From assembly GCA_042095835.1 (NCBI GenBank), contig JBELML010000045.1, forward strand, positions 1 through 39,635: a stretch of DNA of 39,635 nt. The letters run 5' to 3'. The position numbers and the translations under genes were made by a program. The notes under the pieces are model-generated. The model was not told the DNA's origin and ran no database searches. It was given only the letters and a program-made list of their open reading frames with translations. Below, piece by piece: positions 1 through 7,163 of the stretch (position 1 is its first letter; every line of letters begins with the position of its first letter). The stretch comes from DATFKA01 sp042095835. GTDB taxonomy: Bacteria; Bacteroidota; Bacteroidia; Chitinophagales; Saprospiraceae.

Positions 1-162
1 CGGGTGGCATGGTTTGCGCTGATATGACTGGCATGGTTTGAGTGATATGTGCAACTCGAAGGCTATGCGGGAAAAGCAGTATCTGCTGTCGTCATGTTTG
101 GCTTTAGAAAGCCAATTAATGAATAATTAAACCATTAAAATAATTAACATAAATTCTTCAAG
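1..162. other. Intergenic leader with short direct repeat and hairpin
   Basis: No gene is visible here. Positions 5-16 and 29-40 are the same 12-mer (tggcatggtttg), each followed by tgatatg, so this is a two-copy tandem repeat of period 24. A small hairpin (tggcttt/aagcca) lies near 104-119. The rest, up to the start codon at 163, is AT-rich. I found no good TAnnTTTG -7 box. Confidence 0.5.
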
Positions 163-837
163 ATGAAAAAAAGTATTTTACTATTCGTAGCATGCTTAGC
201 TTTCAGTTTGAGCGGATTCTCTCAAATTGATAAGGAGCAACTAGCCTTGGATGTTAGCAAAGTAGATGCTGAAAATACGGAAAAGTTGAAGGGGTATATC
301 TGGAAATTACATGCAGATGTACTTGGTGAAGGTGGAAATAAAACAACACTTATCAGTGAGTTTAAATATGATGATACCGGTGAGTTGAACATCAATTTGG
401 TAGGCGGAAAAACCAATATCCAAAAGAAACCTGGTGTTCGTGGTAAAATGCAGCAAAATGCAATCAAAGGCAAAGCTGAATATATCACCAAGGCTATGCA
501 ACATGCATTGAGCTATACTTACATGACTAAAGGTCAACTAATTGACTTTTTTGACAAAGCAGAAGTAACTAAAGATAATGGTGTAATCACGGCGAAAGGA
601 AAGGATGTTTATGTCGCTGGTGATGAGCTGACTATCAATATAGACGCAAAAACCAAGCTATACCTTAGCAAGAGTTTTTCCACCAAAATGAATGCTGATC
701 CCATTTCTGGAGAAGTGCAATACGATACCTTCAAATCTTCCGGCGTGAATCACATCACCACCACAAAACTTGATTTACCTACAGAAAATGTAAAAGTTGA
801 AGGTGAAAATAAAGATTATACCATTAGAGTGGATTAA
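163..837 (+). CDS. Secreted protein of unknown function (LolA-like features)
   Basis: This encodes 224 residues beginning with a clear Sec signal peptide (MKKSILLFVACLAFSLSGFS, cleavage probably before QIDKEQ). The mature part is polar and beta-rich, with no membrane segment and no lipobox. The stretch around residues 160-220 (KLYLSKSFSTKM, then a run reading as alternating strands) resembles the curved-sheet fold of LolA/outer-membrane lipoprotein-sorting proteins, but this is only an impression from pattern. It stands alone on the plus strand, 96 bases before a beta-barrel gene, with an imperfect hairpin between them. I do not recognise the family with confidence; a periplasmic or surface location is the only firm statement. 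Confidence 0.75.
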   Translation: MKKSILLFVACLAFSLSGFSQIDKEQLALDVSKVDAENTEKLKGYIWKLHADVLGEGGNKTTLISEFKYDDTGELNINLVGGKTNIQKKPGVRGKMQQNAIKGKAEYITKAMQHALSYTYMTKGQLIDFFDKAEVTKDNGVITAKGKDVYVAGDELTINIDAKTKLYLSKSFSTKMNADPISGEVQYDTFKSSGVNHITTTKLDLPTENVKVEGENKDYTIRVD

Positions 838-850
838 AGAGAACTAGGAT

Positions 851-884
851 GAAAGAGGCTGTCAACGTTTTGCTAGTCTCTTTC
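851..884 (+). terminator. Hairpin after the first gene, possible terminator
   Basis: gaaagaggct (851-860) pairs with agtctctttc (875-884), ten base pairs with one G-U. There is no U-tract directly after it, so it may be a processing or attenuation stem rather than an intrinsic terminator. Confidence 0.35.
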
Positions 885-933
885 ACAAATCCAACAATAA
901 AAGATGTTTTTTTAAGTCAAAAAAATCACAACA

Positions 934-1554
934 ATGTTTAAAAATATAAAATTGACATGCTTATTTTTCTTAGCAGTTGCGATTCATGCGCAGTCACAGA
1001 GTATAGAAATCATTCCTCAGGTGAACTATACCTTTGGAGGAAAAATATACGGCCGGTTTGGGGAAATGAAGATACAAGATAGTGAGAGCTATGGTCTATC
1101 CCTAAACATTGTCAATGACAGGCTTTCTTTTCAAATTGAATACTTTTATCAACCTACTACTGCAGATTACCGGGATTATTTCAACCCGGAGCTCAATCAG
1201 CGTTCTGATTTACGAGTCAGTTGGTATCATATAGGTGTCAGACAAAGATTTGCTACCAATGAGAAAGTTGTACCATTTGCAGGAGCATCAATAGGACTTA
1301 CCCACTTTAATTTAGATTCCTCACCGAACAAGTATAACGAGACTGCCTTATCATTTGGGCTTCAAGCAGGCACGAACATTTATTTATCAGATAGAATCGG
1401 GCTAAGGTTTCATGGGCGGTTTAATTTCCCAGTACAATTCAATGGTTTTGGGTTTTATGCAGGAAGTGATGGTAGCGGACTTGCGGCAAGTGCGGGAGCC
1501 TATTTTATCCAGGCCGATATTGGAACAGGTCTTATCATACGCCTTTCTCAGTAA
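934..1554 (+). CDS. Outer-membrane beta-barrel protein
   Basis: This encodes 206 residues. A signal peptide (residues 1-20, ending IHAQS) precedes a run of amphipathic strands alternating with turns. Examples are YGLSLNIVNDRLSFQIEYFY and the glycine-rich C-terminal strands (FGLQAGTNIYL, LRFHGRFNFPVQF, ending GLIIRLS). The size fits a small 8-10 strand porin-like or OmpW/opacity-type barrel of Bacteroidota. No binding residues can be named. The gene stands between the first secreted protein and another barrel gene on the same strand, separated from the latter by a foldback repeat. Confidence 0.75.
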   Translation: MFKNIKLTCLFFLAVAIHAQSQSIEIIPQVNYTFGGKIYGRFGEMKIQDSESYGLSLNIVNDRLSFQIEYFYQPTTADYRDYFNPELNQRSDLRVSWYHIGVRQRFATNEKVVPFAGASIGLTHFNLDSSPNKYNETALSFGLQAGTNIYLSDRIGLRFHGRFNFPVQFNGFGFYAGSDGSGLAASAGAYFIQADIGTGLIIRLSQ

Positions 1555-1569
1555 AATAGCGTCAAGTTA

Positions 1570-1733
1570 AATACACTGTAATCTAAATTTCTAAACATTT
1601 TGAAGCCATCTTTTTACTCAATACTTCGTTACGTACTCGCCTTCATAGCTATGGCTATGAGGCTGCGTCGCGCCTCGTCTTGAGCAAAAATCTGGTCGTT
1701 CAAAATACTCATTAACTTAAATTACAGTGTATT
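1570..1733. repeat. Foldback repeat family, copy 1
   Basis: A near-palindromic 164-bp element. The ends are a perfect 13-bp inverted repeat (aatacactgtaat at 1570-1582, attacagtgtatt at 1721-1733), and pairing continues inward through ttttgaa and ctcaa blocks. The core holds the stem catagctatggctatg. Read on the minus strand, it carries the family core CAAGACGAGGC, ACGCAG, hairpin, TAACGAAGTATT that is also found at 11481-11641 and 33271-33491. It has no coding capacity. Confidence 0.8.
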
Positions 1734-1856
1734 AAAAAAGCACAAACAGAAAAAATGAATAAACAATTGAATTTATTTATTAATACGGTATCAATTTTCC
1801 ATGCAAAGGCAGTACAAGAATGTCAGAATTTTACCAAAAAATTTACACATAGGAAA

Positions 1857-2582
1857 ATGATGAAATCGCTGTTTCTACTTGTACTTTGTATAGCTACTTC
1901 TATTGCTTACGGTCAATCTGACAGTGAAAATCAGCGAAAAAATGCACTCAAAATTAATATACTGCCTCCCCTTTTGAGTGCTACAAGCGAGGTGTCTTAT
2001 GAGCGTTTCTTAAAGCCAAATTTGAGTGTCGTTGCAGGTATTGGAGCCAATTTAAGGGGTAATCAATCCGATTTTGTATTAAACTCAGATGCCGACTTAA
2101 GTTTTTTAAATCGAGACATTGAGAATCGCTATTTCTTAGCTGAGGTACGCCGTTATATTGATTTTTGTGATTGTAGTCTTATTCCGCCACATGGCTTTTA
2201 TGCAGGAGGCTTTGTTCGGTATAGTAGTGTAGATCTTTCCTCCGATGTGCAATTTGGCAGTAACAGTACCAATATTGATACTAGGATAGAAACAGCGTTT
2301 AGGTCCCTGAATTTTGGAGGGTTGGTGGGCTATCAAATCAACCTAAATAATTGGCTCCTTGATTTTGAGTTTGGAGGTTTGGGTTATGCGCCCAATTGGA
2401 TTCAATTCAATTCCAGTACTACCCTAAGTAATGACGAACTTGCCCAGTTGTCAGATGCTTTAAGCCAAAATTTTGGTATAGGAAGAAATTTCAGGGAAAT
2501 CGAGCTCAATAGTTCGGAAGCGGATATCAATTTTTGGTACTGGACCTTTCGCTATGCCGTTTCCATAGGATATAATTTTTGA
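1857..2582 (+). CDS. Outer-membrane beta-barrel protein
   Basis: The start at 1857 (MMKSLFLLVLCIATSIAYGQ) is preferred over the upstream in-frame ATG at 1755, because a signal peptide begins there and the 34 residues before it are not signal-like. The mature protein of about 220 residues is strand-rich: YERFLKPNLSVVAGIGANL, a central Cys pair (FCDCSL), LGYAPNWIQF, and a C-terminal YWTFRYAVSIGYNF ending in an aromatic residue, as usual for BAM-inserted barrels. The FxxCDC-type segment before IPPHGFYAGGFVRYS is a pattern seen in Bacteroidota DUF3575-like barrels. No enzymatic role is visible. Confidence 0.75.
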   Translation: MMKSLFLLVLCIATSIAYGQSDSENQRKNALKINILPPLLSATSEVSYERFLKPNLSVVAGIGANLRGNQSDFVLNSDADLSFLNRDIENRYFLAEVRRYIDFCDCSLIPPHGFYAGGFVRYSSVDLSSDVQFGSNSTNIDTRIETAFRSLNFGGLVGYQINLNNWLLDFEFGGLGYAPNWIQFNSSTTLSNDELAQLSDALSQNFGIGRNFREIELNSSEADINFWYWTFRYAVSIGYNF

Positions 2583-2597
2583 ATCGACTAATAGCAA

Positions 2598-3062
2598 ATG
2601 TTTATGGAAAATAAAAACAATACCGTATTTACAGAAATAGAAATCGATGCAACGCCAGAGCAAGTATGGAATGTGCTGACGGATTGGGATAATCTAAAAG
2701 AATGGAGCTCTACTTTCGTAGGTATTTCCGTAAGCAAGCCTGTTAAAGGAGAGATATTCATATCCTACTTTAAAAACCCTATTACAGGTAAACCAATAGA
2801 ACTAGAGCATGTGTGTACGGATTATGAAGAAGGCAAAAAGTTTGGTTGGTCTGGTGATATCATTGGAAAAGTCACGGATCATCATATCTATTCCGTAGAA
2901 CCAGCACAAAATGGGATTACCCTATTCAAGCAAGAGGATGGATTACACGGCCCTCACAGCAAGTTTTTTAATTGGCTTGCTAAGCATAAAATGACTGCGA
3001 TGTATAAGCAGTTCAACAAAGAATTAAAGATGCGGGTAGAATCACTTTATCCAAAAGATTAA
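2598..3062 (+). CDS. SRPBCC (START-like) domain protein
   Basis: This encodes 154 residues with no signal peptide, so it is cytoplasmic. The N-terminus has the diagnostic SRPBCC layout: strand TEIEIDATPEQVWNVLTDWD, then LKEWSSTF, then an extended sheet and a long C-terminal helix (residues about 125-150). This is the polyketide-cyclase/dehydrase-type helix-grip fold, which binds a hydrophobic ligand in a cavity. The ligand cannot be told from sequence. The gene begins 15 bases after the preceding barrel gene, and a DUF2490 gene follows 16 bases downstream, so the genes up to 4662 may be co-transcribed. Confidence 0.8.
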   Translation: MFMENKNNTVFTEIEIDATPEQVWNVLTDWDNLKEWSSTFVGISVSKPVKGEIFISYFKNPITGKPIELEHVCTDYEEGKKFGWSGDIIGKVTDHHIYSVEPAQNGITLFKQEDGLHGPHSKFFNWLAKHKMTAMYKQFNKELKMRVESLYPKD

Positions 3063-3078
3063 CATCCTCACATGTGAT

Positions 3079-3762
3079 ATGAAGAAGTTTTCATTAAGTA
3101 TTCCTGGCTTCCTATTCATTATTTTGAGTCATCAGGCACTTGCGCAGGACGAGTTTTTTCATGAAATAGTCATTGAAAAAAAGCTAATAGAGCAAGAAGA
3201 ATGGGAATTTGTCGGCGAAGCTAACTTTAAACACCTTTATGAAGAACCCGCTTGGAGAAGATGGGGCGTATCATTTGCCGGTGTTCGAAAAGGTAAGCAT
3301 TTTAGAATTCATGCTGGAGTCAACACTTATTACACCTTCAACAAGGATATCACAAACTTCTTTGAGGTACGTCCCTGGACAGCTCTTCAATACAATATTC
3401 CAATCGTTGGAGAAACTACTCTGAGGCAAAGACTAAAATACGAATGGCGATTTTTCTATACCGAAGGAGACAACTCAACAAGAGAAAACTACAGACGATT
3501 ACGCTATCAAATAGGTATTGATATACCCATACCGGGTGAAGAGGAATCTTCATGGGTCATCCGTCCTTTTTTTGAATGGTTCTTTATCAGAGACCCAGCA
3601 ACTTTTGAGCGATTTCCTAATGAGAGGGACTATGGAATAAGGGTGACCAAAAGTCTAAAAAATGAACATGAACTTTTTTTTAATTATAGACTGGAAGAAT
3701 TCTATAACATTGATACGGAAAAAGGTAATGGGCATATTTTTTTGATCGGCTATTCATTTTAA
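3079..3762 (+). CDS. DUF2490 family outer-membrane protein
   Basis: This encodes 227 residues with a signal peptide (residues 1-22, ending ALAQ). The body matches the DUF2490 pattern: charged strands built on W/Y/F and R (EPAWRRWGVSFAGVRKG, RLKYEWRFFY, RRLRYQIGIDIPI, WVIRPFFEWFF) ending in a final strand GHIFLIGYSF. Family members are predicted barrels of unknown function, often annotated only as DUF2490. It lies 16 bases after the SRPBCC gene and 21 bases before a lipoprotein gene, which suggests one transcript. Confidence 0.75.
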   Translation: MKKFSLSIPGFLFIILSHQALAQDEFFHEIVIEKKLIEQEEWEFVGEANFKHLYEEPAWRRWGVSFAGVRKGKHFRIHAGVNTYYTFNKDITNFFEVRPWTALQYNIPIVGETTLRQRLKYEWRFFYTEGDNSTRENYRRLRYQIGIDIPIPGEEESSWVIRPFFEWFFIRDPATFERFPNERDYGIRVTKSLKNEHELFFNYRLEEFYNIDTEKGNGHIFLIGYSF

Positions 3763-3783
3763 ACTTCAGATAAATTAATAATT

Positions 3784-4662
3784 ATGAAAAAAATCTCAAC
3801 TGTAAAAATATTAATCGCACTCTTTTCCTTAATAATTTTGCTTGAAAGTTGCATTATTCAAGCACCTGAGATTTTAGAATCTGAAACTGTGCCTGAAATT
3901 GACAAAACAAGAGAAGTAAAAATATTGACTGCCTTTTTCGGTTTAGACAATGCATTACCAAGAAAGGCCAATTTGATTTACAATAATGCATATGGCAAAG
4001 ATGGAATGCCGCTTGTTTTTTCTCATGAACTTGATCCGAGTACTATAGATGGTACTGACTTTGAGGTAACTGCAAAAGATGGTACAGTTCATATTGTAGC
4101 AGTAGCAAGCTTACAACCTGCCAATGAAGAATTTGAATTGAGAACAGTTTTACTTATAGGGGAATATGGTAATTATCCAGATAATCCTCCCATGACAGTC
4201 AGGATTGTCGGAGATTTAATGAGTAGAACAGGTGTTAATTATAAAGGTCAAACTGTAAAAGTAATTCCCCTCGAAAAGGGCCCCGTTCTGAGCTATGCAG
4301 AATATTTTACCTTTACCGATGATTACCCCTATGTTGAAAAAGGAGCTGGCTGTGATTGCCCGCAAGCAGAAACAAAAATGGTTGTGAAAGCAGTTTGGTC
4401 AGGAGGTGTGCGAGCAGTTACTGGTAAAGAATTGGGTGACGATGAACTAGATAAATTCACTATAAAATTACTGCAAAATGGAGATACCATCAGCGTTCAT
4501 CCTTTTCAATTAGCTGATCTTGATGATAATGACAACAATATTGATCTCTGTATCAAAGAGAAAGGAACTCCATTTTTTTTAGAAGTGAAAGATAATACAG
4601 CCATAGATCCAAGAGATGACAAAAACCCAAAGACCCAAATTAAAGTGATTAGTAGATGGTAA
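3784..4662 (+). CDS. Lipoprotein of unknown function
   Basis: This encodes 292 residues with a type II signal peptide: a hydrophobic core followed by LLESC, so Cys23 is the lipidation site. The mature part contains an Ig/Big-like segment (residues about 70-95, PLVFSHELDPSTIDGTDFEV, which resembles bacterial Ig-like repeats describing a deviation of values) and a Cys-x-Cys pair in GAGCDCPQA near residue 190. It is rich in Asp and probably beta-stranded. No catalytic motif is visible. It is the last gene of the plus-strand run and faces the convergent glycoside hydrolase gene. Confidence 0.7.
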   Translation: MKKISTVKILIALFSLIILLESCIIQAPEILESETVPEIDKTREVKILTAFFGLDNALPRKANLIYNNAYGKDGMPLVFSHELDPSTIDGTDFEVTAKDGTVHIVAVASLQPANEEFELRTVLLIGEYGNYPDNPPMTVRIVGDLMSRTGVNYKGQTVKVIPLEKGPVLSYAEYFTFTDDYPYVEKGAGCDCPQAETKMVVKAVWSGGVRAVTGKELGDDELDKFTIKLLQNGDTISVHPFQLADLDDNDNNIDLCIKEKGTPFFLEVKDNTAIDPRDDKNPKTQIKVISRW

Positions 4663-4776
4663 AAGCGACTAGGCGTACATTGTCACTACAGGCTGATAGT
4701 ACAACAAACAAAAACAAGATGCTTGGAATGCGCTTTAACAACATTATTAGGTGATTTATGAAGTTGTTTAGTTTTT

Positions 4777-6408
4777 TCAATTCAACCTCCGTATTAATAT
4801 GGCATCTACCTCGTCGCTCCAAGGTGCTTTTAAACTGCCTCCTTTATATTCGGTTTCCTGAGTATATTCACCGGTATGGGTGTTGAACCATTGATAGGTG
4901 CCTGCTTTTTTGCCAATGCCTTTAGTGCCGTATATGGAAACCTGATAGTTCTCTTTTGGGACATATCTAAGCATTGTATTACCATCATAGGAAGTTAATC
5001 CATAGTCACCACCCTCATTGGGTTTGAACTGACTATAATCCATTTTTTTAAAAAAAGCTTCCAGGTGTTTGTAGTATTCAAATTTGGGTTTAATGTAATC
5101 TTCATTTTGTTGGAACGGGTTATAAATGATTACATTCCATGCAGCTCCTTGCCAGTAGTAGGTGGCATAAGCCCCGGCGAAATAACATTCATAATTCCTC
5201 CTTAGGCAATATTCCGGATTATCGTAATTACCTGGGAATACCTGATAGGGTGATTTTTCGTATCCTCCATGTTCGATGTTGAAAATGGGTTTATCAAATT
5301 TTTTATAGAGGTCCAACATTTTGGAATTAATGTTAATGGACCAATCCTGGGTTGAAATGAAATCAACCACGTCGGTATTGCGGTCGCAGAATCCAAAATC
5401 ATGAACGGTTACCAGCCTGTCATAAGCATCTAAGGAGTCGATGCGGCTAATTCTCTCTCTACCATATTCTTCCGAACATCTTTTGTTGTTCAAAGCTTCT
5501 TTTGATATGTCCCAAATCACATTAGAGAAAGCCTGGTACCGCTTGATGATGTAATCAAAGTACATGTTATCGGCTGCTGTTTCTGCTGCAGGCCAGTTTA
5601 CATTTTTGTTCCACACATAAATCATCAAATGAGCAACTATATCATGCTTGTCCATACCACTTATCATGCGGTCAAAACGCTTAAAAAAAGTCACATTCAG
5701 CGCAGAAAAGTCTGGATTTTTATTGGTGCCTAGGAATGGATAAATTTCATCTTTGGCACCAAACTCATGCTCGGTGAATTGTTTTAATTTTTCATCCCTT
5801 GTCCAATCATAGTTTTCCGACTTAATGTCATAGGAATAAACCGTGGTAACAATCTGGTTAATGCCATTATTTGCCAATAGCTCCAACAAATGGTCCGATT
5901 TTGGCGTAGCATCGGCATTGTTATAATCCAGTGCGAATAACCAATCCAGCTCAAAAGCTTGTAGCTGGTAAGGTGTATCATCTTCGTAACTGAATTTCTT
6001 TGTATTGTTCTTACTTACTTGAATAGCACCATGTTTATCCTTTCTACCGTTAGTCACTTCGATAAGGCCTTTTTTACCATCGAGTGCCTTGATTTCTGAA
6101 TAAGTTGTGAAATTCCACTCGCCTTTGGTACTAGAAGAAAATCGGAGCATCCATTGATGATCATCATTGTAAAAACCTGGCACCTTCATTTCTTCTCCAT
6201 TTGGCCCAACAAGTGTGGCTCCAAATTCAACTGAAAAGGGTTTTTCAATCTTCTTCTTAGCAATAAAACCAATGTCAATCACTTCATATTTAGGTATGGA
6301 GTAGCTCTTTTCTTTATAAGAAAAGAATTGCCCTTGCGAGAAGCCCTCTTCTGCAATGACTACAAGAATAGCAATTACAATGGTTTGGAATAGCCCTTTA
6401 TGATGCAT
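4777..6408 (-). CDS. Secreted DUF5060/apiosidase-like glycoside hydrolase
   Basis: This encodes 543 residues with a signal peptide (ending EEGFSQ). Residues about 40-120 form a DUF5060 beta-sandwich (KKKIEKPFSVEFGATLVG, GEWNFTTYS). A TIM-barrel region follows, with the motifs NVIWDISKEAL and FNIEHGGYE. By analogy with DUF4038/GH140-type enzymes, Glu304 (SKEA) is the likely acid/base and Glu379 (IEHGG) the likely nucleophile. The C-terminal 90 residues (GTYQWFNTHTGEY, ILIRRL) look like the collagen-binding-like beta domain that closes this family. The substrate is probably a plant or algal side-chain sugar, but that is inference. There is no T9SS tail. A relic DUF1501 C-terminus ends 27 bases upstream, so the gene may once have been the second gene of an operon. 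Confidence 0.8.
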   Translation of the reverse strand: MHHKGLFQTIVIAILVVIAEEGFSQGQFFSYKEKSYSIPKYEVIDIGFIAKKKIEKPFSVEFGATLVGPNGEEMKVPGFYNDDHQWMLRFSSSTKGEWNFTTYSEIKALDGKKGLIEVTNGRKDKHGAIQVSKNNTKKFSYEDDTPYQLQAFELDWLFALDYNNADATPKSDHLLELLANNGINQIVTTVYSYDIKSENYDWTRDEKLKQFTEHEFGAKDEIYPFLGTNKNPDFSALNVTFFKRFDRMISGMDKHDIVAHLMIYVWNKNVNWPAAETAADNMYFDYIIKRYQAFSNVIWDISKEALNNKRCSEEYGRERISRIDSLDAYDRLVTVHDFGFCDRNTDVVDFISTQDWSININSKMLDLYKKFDKPIFNIEHGGYEKSPYQVFPGNYDNPEYCLRRNYECYFAGAYATYYWQGAAWNVIIYNPFQQNEDYIKPKFEYYKHLEAFFKKMDYSQFKPNEGGDYGLTSYDGNTMLRYVPKENYQVSIYGTKGIGKKAGTYQWFNTHTGEYTQETEYKGGSLKAPWSDEVDAILIRRLN

Positions 6409-6435
6409 ATCTATATATGATTTTCCTACTTAATA

Positions 6436-6590
6436 CTAAGCAATAATATCCATCACCACCTCTCCATGCACATCGGTCAGTCGGTAGCGTCTACTTTGAT
6501 GTTTAAAAGTGAGGGACTCTGTACCGTACAATTGAGCATCGATAATACTGGCGAGGTAGAAAAGCGCCAATAGCTTTAGTATGTGGGAAT
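6436..6590 (-). pseudogene. Relic C-terminus of a DUF1501 protein
   Basis: Translating the minus strand leftward into the TAG at 6436-6438 gives the in-frame tail LTFKHQSRRYRLTDVHGEVV followed by MDIIA. This matches the characteristic end of DUF1501 (sulfatase-fold) proteins as I know it: LTF/LTY, an R-rich turn, RLTDVHG, then V..IIA. The same frame is open for only about 50 codons, with no start and no upstream DUF1501 domain. It ends 27 bases before the glycoside hydrolase start, operon-like spacing, so a larger gene was probably deleted here. Confidence 0.6.
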
Positions 6591-6634
6591 GATCTCTTTG
6601 GTAAGCAGACGCTTCAAGAGTGAGAAAGACTTAA

Positions 6635-6940
6635 TTAGGACTCCTGCTTAATCTTCGATAGCTCCAACTCCTCACTAACCTCCTGGAAGAAATCCTGACC
6701 GAGTTCATTCTCGTATTTACCAATCTTGTAGATTGGCCTTTTAGAGACCATTATACTTCTGTAAACTTCAGCTTTACATTCTTGATAGCAGCGCAGTGCG
6801 CGCATTCTCTTTAAATCTTGGCTCGAGAGCATTTCATTCTCTGATATTGTTTTTTCAATATCTTGAATTTCTTTTCTTAGCTTTTTATAAGCTTTGTCGT
6901 AGTGTTGAAATAGTTTTTTGGCCTTATCCTCGATGGTCAT
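6635..6940 (-). CDS. Small helical protein of unknown function
   Basis: This encodes 101 residues, highly charged and almost entirely helical by composition (MTIEDKAKKLFQHYDKAYKK, then heptad-like KLRKEIQDIEKTISENE), with no signal peptide or membrane segment. A helical-hairpin or coiled-coil cytoplasmic protein is likely. The start codon has an AT-rich upstream region of 220 bases. Downstream lies the DUF1501 relic, so this gene may have been joined to that relic by a deletion. I do not recognise a family. Confidence 0.55.
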   Translation of the reverse strand: MTIEDKAKKLFQHYDKAYKKLRKEIQDIEKTISENEMLSSQDLKRMRALRCYQECKAEVYRSIMVSKRPIYKIGKYENELGQDFFQEVSEELELSKIKQES

Positions 6941-7163
6941 TTGTACTACTGTTTTGAAGCTTTCTGATCAAATCCTGAAGAAATGAAGCAAGTCATTTAA
7001 AAATAAACCAACCCTTCTTTTTGAAAGAAGCATTAGCGAAACAATAAAGAAATAAGGAGTTTTGTTGTGTTGAATTCTTTTTCAACTTTAATTTACCTGA
7101 GGAACCTCCATATTACGCATTTTTCAATTATTTTCATATTTATCGAGTGATAAAAAACTGTAC

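Noticed and set aside
1755..1856. Upstream in-frame start for the barrel gene
   Set aside because: The 34 extra residues are not a signal peptide, while a textbook one begins at 1857.
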